Source: Diploscapter coronatus (taxonomy: Eukaryota; Nematoda; Chromadorea; Rhabditida; Rhabditidae). Taken from it: DNA of 64,000 nt. The notes under the pieces are model-generated. The model was not told the DNA's origin, searched no databases, and was given only the letters and a program-made list of their open reading frames with translations. The DNA is taken from positions 63,449,201 to 63,513,200 of the forward strand of contig OZ038422.1 in assembly GCA_964036155.1 (NCBI GenBank), read 5' to 3'. The position numbers and the translations under genes are program-made. This document shows, in pieces, positions 36,333 to 47,400 of the stretch (position 1 is its first letter; the number at the start of each line of letters is the position of its first letter).

Positions 36333-37159
36333 TAGCTCATATATATATACAGTTATAAGGGCATCAAAAAGTCAACGGATTAATCCTTTCGACCTTTTGA
36401 ATCCCTTTATTTCTCTTCATTTTATTTAGATTCTAAACTAACTTTCTACAAAGATGTGTTCATTTATATATTTTTCGAAATGTGTAACCAATTCATCGTT
36501 CGATTTGCGAAATCAGGGCTGCTTGGAAGTTATGGTATGCGATACGCATAATTGGAGATAGGTAAGGTGACTAGATAAGGGAAAAATAGCATAGGAAAAG
36601 AAGCGTACCGTCATACTGTTACTTCCAAATTGCCACCGAAAAATTCCCCAGCTGAGGAAATTCTTGGATGATAACTCCTTTCTATTGTCAAAAGTTTCAC
36701 CAATTTCACGCTGTCTATCTGAAAATGGTCGAATTTTGCTCAAGCCTACCTTTCTCTCAATAATATGTCTAAATGCCAAAGGATTTTAAAGAGTCATTCT
36801 GTTATTTGACAATAGTCATTCATTTAGGAGTTCCCTTCTCCATCCTAACTTATTATCATTATTTCAAATTTCACCTTTATAGGAACTAATTGTAAGGATT
36901 TCTACATACTTATAATTCGAGGTTAAGAGTGTTCGCGTTTTATAACTCTTTGGGACAGTTCAGATTTTAAGCTGCCTATGTTCGGCATTTTTTGACCCCT
37001 ACCTACTTTTTGAACGGTCAATTTAACTTTCTTTTTTTTTTTTTAATTTTTTTATGTTCTGGTTAAAAAATAAAAAAAAAAAACCCTGGATGCTCTTGAG
37101 AATATTATTTTCATAGGAATTTAAACTCCGTTCATTATTTTATATTTTGTTTTTAGAGT

Positions 37160-37647
37160 ATGATGATCTGCCAAACTAGACATGCGTTATTCCTACTCCT
37201 TTTATTATGCACAGGACCTCAAGTATTAGAAGTTGAAGCAGGTCTACTTTTTTGTGTCCCCTGTCTCAGTGCTTGTGGGGTAGCTATTGTTTTAGGTAGG
37301 GCTTAAACTTTAGGACTTGGTAGTGTTAAACATGTGAAAGAGAAAAGAGGAGAAATAGCACGGGCAGGCGCGGCGGCAGACAACGAGAAGAGGAAATGAG
37401 AAAAACACTCTTTTTCGTCTTGTTGTCTCCCACCGCGCTTTTCCATGCTATTTCTCTTTTCTTCTCGTTGTTATGCTTAACACTACCAGGCCCCAAAGTT
37501 TAAGCTTTGATTATAGGATCAATCGGAACTGTTGCTGCTGCTGCTGCGACTGGAGGCGCCGGTATTGCTGCTTCCTCTCCTCTAGGCCAGCTTATCATTC
37601 AACACTGTTCCATGTGTGTAGGCGTTTGTATAACTCCTATTCCATAA
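37160..37647 (+). CDS. Small secreted hydrophobic Cys/Ala/Gly-rich protein
   Basis: Two exons (37160-37295, 37517-37647) encode 88 residues. A signal peptide (residues 1 to about 27: MMICQTRHALFLLLLLCTGP then a cut near EVEAG) precedes FCVPCLSACGVAI. An Ala/Gly stretch (SIGTVAAAAATGGAGIAA) and a Cys-rich end (HCSMCVGVC) follow. Six cysteines in the mature part could form disulfides. The 221-nt intron is almost wholly a foldback repeat. TTTTTAG lies just before the start, and AATAAA at 37765 lies 118 nt after the stop. I do not recognise the family. Secreted, small and hydrophobic with a glycine-zipper-like middle, it could be a membrane-active or cuticle peptide, but that is speculation. Confidence 0.62.
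37300..37510. repeat. Foldback (inverted) repeat filling the intron of the small secreted gene
   Basis: Arms of about 90-95 nt pair imperfectly. CTTTAGGACTTGGTAGTGTT at the left matches CTTTGGGGCCTGGTAGTGTT on the other strand at the right, followed by shared blocks GAGAAATAGCA and GCGCGG. It shares the GGAGAAATAGCATGG word with other regions (36580, 40820, 41940). Confidence 0.75.
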
Positions 37648-38013
37648 ATTATGTGCGGCTAGCGCACCCCTGTAGAATCCCTAGCTCTAGATTCTTCATT
37701 CTTGTCGCCGATTTTCACTGAAAATTGCCGAGCTTTCTGTTGTTCTTTTTTATTATTATTGATAAATAAATAAACTTGTATTCGAATCGTTTACCATCGT
37801 ATCGATCTGTTTCACGCTTAGCTAATCTGATTGAGTCCCTACTCAGTCACACAAATTATATGAATTGATTAATAAGTTAATTTTATGTTGTATATAACTA
37901 AAATAAATATTCTTTCAAATATTTTATTACAAAACAGACCTAGAGAGCACTTTCGTCATACGAAAATAAACTATAGAGGTTAGGTCGCAAGGGGTTTCCG
38001 ACTATCTTCCTCC
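37648..38013. other. Convergent 3' interval
   Basis: Poly(A) signals for both genes are here: AATAAA at 37765 on the plus strand and a TTTATT (AATAAA on the minus strand) near 37923. Part of repeat copy 2 also lies here. Confidence 0.5.
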
Positions 38014-38033
38014 CTAAGGCTGTTCAGAGATTA
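37934..38033 (+). repeat. Dispersed repeat, copy 2, overlapping the DEG/ENaC stop codon
   Basis: This is the counterpart of 31251-31415. Its second block covers the last codons and stop (38014-38016) of the minus-strand channel gene. Confidence 0.5.
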
Positions 38034-40504
38034 TATGATTTTGAGAAACTGTCGATATTTCTATATCTTTATCCGTTGAATTTTTCTGATCCTCTTCTTT
38101 CCTACCACCGAAAGTGATTAAACCTAGGGCTGGATAATAGTAATTCCGTTTCAAAGTAGCTATTAAATGTCGATATCCAAAAGTGACGAATCCCGTAATA
38201 AGCTGAAATTATTAAATCGAGACTGCATATATTCTTAAATTAAATAAGTACCTGAACAAAAGACATGATTGATATTCCCACAAATAGACCACTTTGACCG
38301 CCTAATTCGGAAATAAATCCAGCCAAAGTAGTGGTTTGAACCTCTTCGTATTTTTCGTACTAAAAATATTTATGTTTTGAAATATACTAATTTTGGTCCT
38401 ATATATAAATCACAAGTTTATTTTCTGGTCTTACGTTGCCTGGCTTAAAATCTAATGAATTTTACAAATTTTGGCCATTTTCAACTGGTAGATTGTTCAG
38501 TAGTCGTTAATTTTACCTCCAAATAAGTAAATGAAGCCTCGATTCGGAATCCGTAAGTTTGATTCGTGGAAAAATCTATTGAAGATGTTGTTTGAATCTC
38601 GTTTAAAATACGCGTGCAATATGGCAGGCACTAAATTTGAGTTTCAAATCATATTTAGTTTTTTTCCAAGCCTGCCTTAAAATCTAATCGAGTATTCACA
38701 AAATAGTCGTAGTTTTCAATGACTAGTTTAGGCTCGCAAATATCCATGTCCTAAATTCACAATTGTAAAAAGACTATCCAGATTTAATTAACCTTCAAAT
38801 ACGATATTATTTCTCTATAATATGGCACTGTGCAATTGTACTTTTCATAAAGCGTGTGCATTAACCAATTATAGATGAAACAGCTGAATAAACCTGAAAG
38901 ATAATTAGGATAATTAAATGTTTAATTAGTGAATTAATAGAATTAGTCGATTTAATTACCCTTATTTTTATCGTCCATCGAGCATGCGGAGTTATCCGGT
39001 TTCTGGGAAATTCTCTGTTGAATAAACCGAAACCTATTCCAATCATGCAAATTAATATAATATCGAGGAAAAATTGGCACTTCTGAAAATTAATAATTAG
39101 AAAGATCGATTATTTTTCATAACCTGGATAAATGTCTCCCACGAACATGACGATCTGGGTCTAAGATTGTTAATTTGCAAAATTTACGATTACGGTATTT
39201 TAAATATGTCTACCCTCAAGCCATAGCTAAGAAGTGGGCTATCGATATCGTTAAAGAAAATGCTGAGTTTGTCAGTTTCATCCACATCCACTTGTTCATA
39301 AGTATCAACGAGACGGTAGCATATGAAGTTAAAAAGTTAAGTCAAAACATTTTTTAAAAATATAATAAAAAGTATTTTTAACAGTAAATGTTAAGTATTC
39401 AAGATTTTAAAACTATTTTGATTCTTTTGAATTATTCACCTTCCCCTTTGCATAACGTAAGTCGGTTCAAATATATCGCAACAATTGAGCGTTAACGCTC
39501 CTCCGTAACATGTTTGGAACATCTAAAAATCATGATATAGTTATAAAAAAATAAATAGTTTTTTTTCATACATCCACACATGTGAAACCGTTTTCATTGA
39601 AAATGAAGTCAAACATATCAAGTTGAGTTCGATCGCCTCGCCATTTTTGGTAGACTTCATCTAAGTCATCTCTAAATTAATGAAATTTAAACTTTCTAGG
39701 ATGATAATATATATTTAAACCAACATGGCTTTCGTGAAGTTTTCAATGACCACATTATCGAACACCATACCACCTATTGCATATCGTATGACGTCATCTC
39801 TGGTTGTATTATCCAAATTTGGAACTCTTGAGTTTAAGTCTAAATTTAATCGATAATAAAAAGGCTGATTTTTATTAAAGTAGGTCTAGCGATAACATTC
39901 TATCGACATTTAAACTCGGTATTCTCTTTAAAGATACCCTGATAAATCGGCTCCAGATGTAGAAAGTCAGGATTTTTGGGACAGAATACCAGGGTTGGAT
40001 ATTTGAGAGATTTCACCGGAATGAATGTGATCAAAGTCGCTGTTTGGTGCTCCGTGTAATTTCCCAGAATTAGCGTAGTATTGTAAATTGAAATGGCTGA
40101 GCAAAATATGATGACGGAATACCAGAACGTCTTTTCCTCCAGTGAATTTGACTAAATTTAAAAAATTATAGGGGATTTCATATATTCAAGAAATTTGCAT
40201 ATCCAAAAAGAATTCACATATTACCCACCATCATAACGGCCGTCATTCCATGCATTTCTCTGAGCCAAGTGTATTTGCAATTGCATCGATAGTTGGCGAT
40301 TTTTTTCGGATCCTCGATATTTTCGCTGTTCGGAGACGATGAAAATACAATTTTATTCCTAAACTTAGCACAACGATTTAGAAATGATTAAATTTAATTC
40401 AATAATAAAATAAACTATGATAAAGTGGAGAATTGAATATCTTTAGTTTTGCATGAAAATTTTTTGAAAATTGACTAAATTTACCCTAAAGGAGGTAGAT
40501 CCAT
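38014..40504 (-). CDS. DEG/ENaC (degenerin/ASIC-like) sodium channel subunit
   Basis: Fourteen exons on the minus strand give 505 residues: 40485-40504, 40229-40358, 39938-40151, 39725-39839, 39572-39671, 39440-39522, 39214-39322, 39124-39160, 38960-39082, 38793-38893, 38676-38750, 38517-38630, 38252-38359, 38014-38202. It has the N-terminal His-Gly gating motif (WLREMHGM, H43-G44), TM1 (FWYSVIIFCSAISIY), and a Cys-rich ectodomain with CYGGALTLNCCDIFEPTYV, RGRCYRL and CLPYC. The pore/TM2 segment GLFVGISIMSFVQ carries the G-x-S selectivity filter at 435-437. The acidic residue usual at the end of the filter region is Gln here. Family members are trimeric cation channels in neurons, muscle or gut. 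Two splice sites are odd: a GC donor (38675) and an AT instead of AG acceptor before 39322. The paralogue cannot be named. Confidence 0.92.
39323..39439 (-). other. Intron with a non-AG acceptor in the channel gene
   Basis: The donor is GTGAAT. To keep phase and restore the conserved RGRCYRL block, the exon must begin at 39322 directly after AACTTCAT, where the worm consensus would be AACTTCAG. No AG is available between the last in-frame stop and the conserved codons. Confidence 0.6.
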
Positions 40505-42845
40505 AGCAGAAACACCTAGCTCGACCATTGTACCTATTTGGAAATGACCATATTTCAGGTTTAGAATTCAGGTAAATCAGGTAAACATATCCAATTTCAG
40601 CGTATTCGACATTAAGATTTGCATAAGAAATGAAATGAAATGTATAATTTATGAATTTACTTTTGATGGCATAAAGCCATTTGTCCATGTATAATTTCAG
40701 CATCGTTTTTTATGCCTTCTTCAGATGAAAATATAGCCTTTCTAAAGATGGAGAATTAAAGAATTAGAAAAGAAAAAATAGCGCTACAAATAAGAAAGAA
40801 TAGGGTATCAGGAAAAAAGAAATAGCATGGATAAAGAGGAGATTTGAAAGATTTAGGGAAAGGAGAGATAATATTTGGAAGAGAAAAATCTCTCTAACCG
40901 GTTGTTGGATCGTCAAGTCGCCTCTGGGCATGGCTTGGGACTTAGGAGAAATAGTATTCACTTTAGGAGAAACAAAGAAAAATACAATCTCGTTTGGAGA
41001 AATAGTGTCTTTTTAAGGGAGGGGAAAAGACGCAGAGAAACTTTTCCCTTCTATGAAAGAGTACTGGATCTGGAGAGAAAGAAAGGAAGAAATTATCTTC
41101 TTGGGGAAATAGTAAAGGAATATGAGAGAATGAAGGAGCTAGAGAAGCTTTTTTAATCTATGATGATGAAATAGTGCGCGCAAAAGTGGTGGAAATGTGT
41201 GTCTGCATTTCTGCGGTTCGAAAGAGCTGTTATTTGGCGTCATGTTGTTACAGGCTTTTGGTTCGTGGTTTTGGCTATCTGATTTTTTCTCTAACCCATA
41301 CTATTTCTCCTTTACCGACACCTTTTCTCGGACATGTAGCATTTCTTTACCTGGCCATTCCTTATCATTCTATCTTTAATGATATTTTCTTTTTCTCTCC
41401 CTCTCTCCTTAATCTAATGCATTCTCTCTATCTTACACTTTCTCTGCTTCTTTTTCCTTCCCTAAATCCTCATACTATTTCTCAGATCTCCTGACCGTAA
41501 AGAAAGATTTGCCATACAAGGCAAAAGCTTCTCGTTTTAGCTTCTGGCCGAAAGTCTAAGATTTTCCCTCGACCCAACCTGAAAAATTCGATTATTGATT
41601 TTTATGAAGCTTCAAATTTCTGAGATTTCTCTTCTGAAACTCTATATAATTCTTTATGAAAACATCAGTTTGCAGTTTTCTTTTTCACTTTTTCTATTTT
41701 TGCTAATTTTCTGGAACTTTTACTCGCAAATACCTTAAACTCGTCATCCTTATCGAATTATATCAGTTCTTCTCAGTGTAAACTACGTTATTTTCGATCC
41801 ATTCCAGATAGTTTTCTACTAAATCAAAACTATTTAGTCTCAGAAGGTGAATTTTCTAAATTCGAGATATCGCTTTGATAGTCTGATCCCTCTGGATCTG
41901 TCTTTTCTGTTTCATTTTCACTCTACTCTAATTCTATGCTATTTCTCTCGCGTTCACAAACTTCTTACTTTCTAATTCATGCCTCCTTTGGTGCATTCCA
42001 TTGACCTATTTCCCTCGTTTTCTGCGTCTCCAGCGCACTCTCATTTCTTTATATTATTGCTCTTTCTTTCTATCTTTTCTTCATATTATTCATCTAATTT
42101 TCTGACTCTTTTCTCTCTCTTTGACTCGAATACTATTTCGGCAAATCTTTGATAGACTCTGTCCTTTCAAATTCACCCCCTGAGGGCGACAAAATCATTG
42201 TATTCGATGTGATAGCCATTACATTTTTTGCAATTCTTTTTCTCTGCGCTTTCTTCGTTTTCTCTTTCATTACAAGTTTCAAGACTAGAACTTGAATGAA
42301 CATTCTCTTTCTTTCCCTTTAGTTTTTCGGAACTTTCTATTTCTATATATTCACCTTCTCAAACAAATACATATATTGTTTTATTATATAAATGTTCAAG
42401 AGGTCTATTTATATAGAGATCGAAGAAAAAATGGATTTTCTGATTCTTTACTCTCTAAGTTTATAATTATCTTTCGTTTTATTTTCCTTCTAGAGACTCC
42501 CTAAGGTTTTAACTATCTTTCGTCTTTGATGTTCTATGCCCTTTGTTGGGTTGAAATTGGTGGATATAAACGATAGGGGATTTTCGTGATTTGCCAATTT
42601 CTCCAGCAACGCGATACGTTATCATATCACATAAATTTCTCGTTTCTTTTTTCTCTCCCCTCTCTTTTTATTCCATCTCTCGCCGTCAAGCCTAAGGCCT
42701 ATTTCTAGTTTGTGTAGTTTCCGGTTTTTTCAAGATGTGTATTTAATTAAATTATCTTTAAAATTTTATCGATTTTTCAGGAAGATCAATATATCCGAAG
42801 GGGAATTTCATATATCCGGATTTTTGAAATCCTTGCTAGGATATA
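40505..42845. other. Intergenic region with purine-rich and pyrimidine-rich halves
   Basis: Sequence 40770-41165 is A/G-rich with GGAGAAATAG words. Sequence 41270-41490 is C/T-rich with CTATTTCTCC words, so the two halves form a loose inverted arrangement about 41.2 kb. Further C/T-rich sequence runs to 42150. The ORFs here are products of this composition. It must contain promoters of both flanking divergent genes. A GGGGAATTTCATATATCCGG copy lies at 42799-42820. Confidence 0.5.
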
Positions 42846-45800
42846 ATGCCACCCTCTGTGAGAAGTTCCGAGGGCATAGGCGACGAAAATGACAATTTAC
42901 CCGATCAAAGAACGATGGCGGAACAGGCCCAACGGTAAAAATTTGATCGATTAGCATAAATCACTAAAAACTAGCTTAGAACTAGTAACAAAATTGAGAT
43001 TTTCAGATATTTTCTTCGATTTTCACCTACAGAAACTGTCATGTTACTTACACTAGTTTTGGCGCTATTACCTTCGAACCCTGGTATTGGATCGGTATTA
43101 TTGGCACTAATTTCTGGCTATATCTATAAGGACTATGGGGATTTCATATATCGATCCTATTTGACGCTGCATAGAGATCTGAGGTGATATTCTAATTTTA
43201 TGAAATGTCTTAGTCTTAAATTGAAAATTTATATGTTTTAGCGGACTATATCTCATAATAATTATAAAGACCCATTTATGGTTGGCGCTAAGACGAAACC
43301 GACCTCTACACGAGATATTTCTTGATGTCGTTGAAAAGTTTGTCTAAATTTATGCTAACTTCGAATATGGTAAATCTTAGAAATCTCAACAAAATCGCTA
43401 TGATAGACATTGAAACCTCACGGACGCTAACTTTCAAGGAGTTTAACCAGCACTGCAATAGATACGCTAATTATTTCCAAGTATGCGACTAGCTAGAAAT
43501 TAGCAATTGCTAATAATTAACATATTTCCAGAACAAGAACTACCGAAAAGGAGATGTGGTAGCACTTTACATGGAGAATAGCGTCGAATTCGTTGGTAAA
43601 TATCGAAATAACAAATAATTGAGAAAAAAAGATAACGCGTTATTTTCAGCGGCTTGGATGGGACTAGCAAAGCTGGGCTGCGTTACTTCATGGATTAATT
43701 CGAATTTAAAGCGGGAACAACTTTCGCACTGTATTGAAACGAGCAAGGCCAAGGCTATCGTCACTAGCGAGACGCTACAAAATGGTTGGCAAAAATTAGA
43801 GCTAAGTATATAGATTTAATATACTTTAAATTTAAGTGTTATTGGATGCTACTAACGAGGAACTATTGAAATTATCGAACGTCGATGTGCTAGTTCTTGG
43901 AAACCCAGCTTCTGGAACCGAATTTCATAATTTCCGAAAAAGTCTGGAAGATCAAGATATTCTAGAGCCCAAGACGAAGGATGATACTGATTTTCGAAGT
44001 CATTCAAATTAATGTTTAACGTTTTAAAAATGTCGTAAAATTAGGTGTATTGTGTTTCATCTACACGAGTGGTACTACGGGAATGCCTAAAGCTGCCGTA
44101 ATGAAGCATTTCAGGTACGAAGAGCACCTTTTTATTGGCTCAAATAAGTGATTTTTGATACGATAAAATTGATCATAATTTTCACCTATCTGTACAATGT
44201 TAACAGTTCTATAGTTAAACTGATAATGTTGATAAAAAATCGATTTATTGATTTTTCCAGATATTATTCAATCGTTTATGGGGCAGCAAAGTCGTTCGGA
44301 ATCCGGTCCTCGGACCGCATCTACGTATCGATGCCCATCTATCATACCGCCGCTGGCATTCTGGGCAAGTGATAACACTGATAAGCCAACTGACAAGACA
44401 GATAAAGGCGGTGATAAAACAATGACAAGAAAGATAAAGAAAGGGACACTGACAGGGGATTTCGTCTCAGATCTTAGAAAATAGCCGCAGAAGCTGATTA
44501 GGAAGAAGATTATTAGTCTTAGGCTTTAGATTAGAAATTATAATGATCATTGACAAAAATATTATTGGTTTTTAGATCTAAGAAATGAACATTGAGCTTA
44601 ATCTTCTTTTTACATTAATGACAACAAAAAATGCTGAATCAACAATTATTAAACATGACAATAAATCAGGTTGTGTAATTTAATTAGGTTTATTTTTTCA
44701 GGCATCGGACAAAGTATAGTCTTTGGATCTTCATGCGTTATTCGAAAGAAGTTCTCCGCTAGTAATTTCTGGCACGATTGCGTGAAATTCGACTGCACTG
44801 TAAGCTTTTATTGATATAAATATATCGACTTTGTTAAATTAATACAGAATATAACACGGCAAATAGCATATAATATTTAGTAATCTTTAAATGCACTAAG
44901 CTCTATTGTCTTTCTTATTAGTACCAATTGAATTAATATTCTACTATCGTTCTACTTCGATTAGTTACCGATTTAAATATATCGATTTTCTTCTTCGATT
45001 GTGAATGTGCGTTCTATTTTTGTATATGCGAGACAAGTTTGTATCTTTCTCTCCTTATTCGTAAAGTGTTTATTAGCCTCAATCTTTCTTTTTCGGATTC
45101 CGTCACCTTTAGTATTGAAGAATAGGACTAGTCCTAATAACGTTTCAGATATATTATACAAATTAAATCGCGCGTACTTCAGAATGCGTTCTTGCGATAA
45201 TTTACGCAATTATTAGAAGATGAAAAACTTAATGAGAGGAAAACATTTCAAGTACTTACATATAATAACAATAATAATATTACTATTCTTCAGGTCTTAA
45301 AATAATTTATCTGAGAATTAAAATACCGTATCTATTCTAACCGAAGAACATTCATAAGGGGTTCTGAAAATAAAAACACATATTCTGAAAATTAGAATAA
45401 ATAGGGTATTTTATAAATTTTGATTGAAGCATTTAAAATAAACGAAAATTTAGGTCTCCCAATACATCGGTGAAATCTGTCGATATTTGCTGGCTCAACC
45501 CGTAGTTTCTTATGAGAAAATCCATCAAGTCCGGCTAATGTACGGGAATGGCTTGAGAGCGGAGATTTGGCAACCTTTCGTCGAAAGATTCCGGGTTCGA
45601 ATTGGGGAGCTATACGGTTCCACTGAAGGGACTTCGAGTCTAGGTAAATTTATTTATTTATTAAATTTAAAATATTAATTGGACAATTCACAAACTAAAA
45701 AATGTCAAAATTGTATAAAAAAGAGGTATCATATCCTACCCTTTTTCGTATACATCTTTTGTCATATGATATACAGTTTTTTAATTTAAATTTTCTCCAG

Positions 45801-47400
45801 GATTACATATATTTTGATTTTTTAAATATCCTTATTTCAGTAAATATCAACGGCAAGGTCGGCGCGTGTGGATTCCTACCCATATCCCCTTTGACTAAAA
45901 CGATGCACCCTGTGAGACTGGTGAAGGTCGATGATTCTGGATGTATTTTGAGAGGACCGAATGGACTTTGCATAGCTTGTAATCCAGGTATTCAAGATTT
46001 AGTTCGATGTTATTATTTTGAAATAACGACGAAAATCAGCTTTCGAGAATTTATTTTAATGAGTATATCTCAAAAGATAATAATATGATATCATACTGTG
46101 ATGAAATTCGCCTTTCATCATAGTCATTTTAGGAGAATCAGGAGCTATGGTCTCTACAATCCGTAAAAACAACCCGTTGCTTCAATTCGAGGGCTATTTA
46201 AATATTGCTGAAACGAATCAGAAGATCATACATAATGTTTTCGCTCCTGAGGACAGTTGTTTTGTTACTGGTGAGTCTTAAAAGTCAATAATTTGAATAA
46301 AAACCAATATTTGAATATGAAAATGAGTGTTTTTAATTTCAAATGAAATTTACATTTTAAATGAAAAGCCAATATTTTAGGTGAATTAAGCATTTTTAGG
46401 AGACCTACTTCACTGGGACCGTCTAGGCTATGTGTATTTCCGAGATCGAACTGGGGACACGTTCCGTTGGAAGGGCGAAAATGTTTCCACGACTGAGGTT
46501 GAGGCCATACTTCAGCCGGTATTCGGAGTCCAAGACGCTACTGTCTATGGAATCACTGTGCCTCGTAAGATTTATAGCATTAGTTTTTTAAAAAATAATA
46601 ATAAACTTTAAATCGAACATAATGATCAATTTGAAATGTTCAATACGATGAGTATATAGATTTTAATATGGAAATATCGTCTGTTCCTAATTGATTGGTT
46701 TATAGCTATTAGCAGATACTTAAAACTAAATGTGTTGAAGTTAGGGACTAAGATGTTTTAATTTAGATAGAGAAGGTCGAGCTGGAATGGCTGCAATTGT
46801 AAAAGCAGTGCATATCGATGAATCAGACGATGAATTCGTCGACTCTGTAGGTGCAAGATTAGTCGCCTCACTAGCACCCTATGCCGTACCGATATTCCTC
46901 AGACTATGCGATTCCGTCGATAAAACTGGTATTAATATTTAAATAATAATTTTTATTTTATGCTCTATATTTTACGAAGATCAATTTTTCCCTCTAACTA
47001 TTATTATAGTTTAACTTTAAAGGTTATTTTATTCAACTTTTATAATGGAAATCAGCTTTCAGACTATGCTTAAGAATTTCTAAATTTGCTCGCCTATTAA
47101 TTTATGATATTTTCATAGTGTAGTTTGAAAATGATGAAGGGAACTTTCAACTATTGCTATCATGTGATATTCAAATATATGTATCTTCGATATATCTTAT
47201 AATTTTTTACAAAATAGAATTTTATCAATAAAAAATTAGGAACCTACAAACTCGTGAAGACGCACCTGCAAAAGATGGGCTACAGTACTTCTGCGGATCC
47301 GACGCACAAATTGTACATTTACGATCCCCGACTGTTGAAATACGTCCCATTTGACGACAACATTCAAAACCAACTCAATCAGGGTACTTTTGCTATATAG
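42846..47400 (+). CDS. acs-20/acs-22-like: Fatty-acid transport protein / very-long-chain acyl-CoA synthetase (SLC27 family)
   Basis: Sixteen exons join in phase to 685 residues: 42846-42934, 43007-43183, 43242-43337, 43381-43480, 43532-43595, 43650-43784, 43837-43998, 44045-44114, 44261-44364, 44702-44799, 45454-45643, 45841-45987, 46133-46270, 46400-46564, 46767-46928, 47240-47400. A hydrophobic segment at about 40-65 anchors it to membrane. The AMP-binding loop [12 protein letters not shown] lies near residues 281-292, followed by [18 protein letters not shown] and the FATP signature block [17 protein letters not shown]. It activates (very-)long-chain fatty acids to CoA esters and promotes uptake. 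C. elegans ACS-20 and ACS-22 are the nearest known FATPs and act in surface lipid barrier formation. Intron 9 has a GC donor (44365) and a GATA-like cluster. Introns 10 and 16 exceed 300 nt. Confidence 0.95.
44374..44440 (+). promoter_or_regulatory. GATA-type cluster in intron 9 of the FATP gene
   Basis: CTGATAAG (44379), AGATAAAG (44400), TGATAAAA (44412) and AGATAAAG (44432) occur within 65 nt. Worm gut genes are commonly driven by GATA factors binding TGATAA. A regulatory role is inferred from the motif only. Confidence 0.3.

Larger units (their letters stand above)
35294..37159. other. Transposon-rich intergenic region
   Basis: The region contains two MITE-like elements (35777-35976 and 36081-36332) and no supported exons. 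The T-run and A-run around 37030-37082 form a short inverted pair. TTTTTAG directly before the ATG at 37160 is a likely trans-splice acceptor of the next gene. Confidence 0.55.

Noticed and set aside
40875..41156. 93-codon ORF rich in Arg, Lys and Glu
   Set aside because: It is explained by the purine-rich tract and is not preceded or followed by plausible splice sites.
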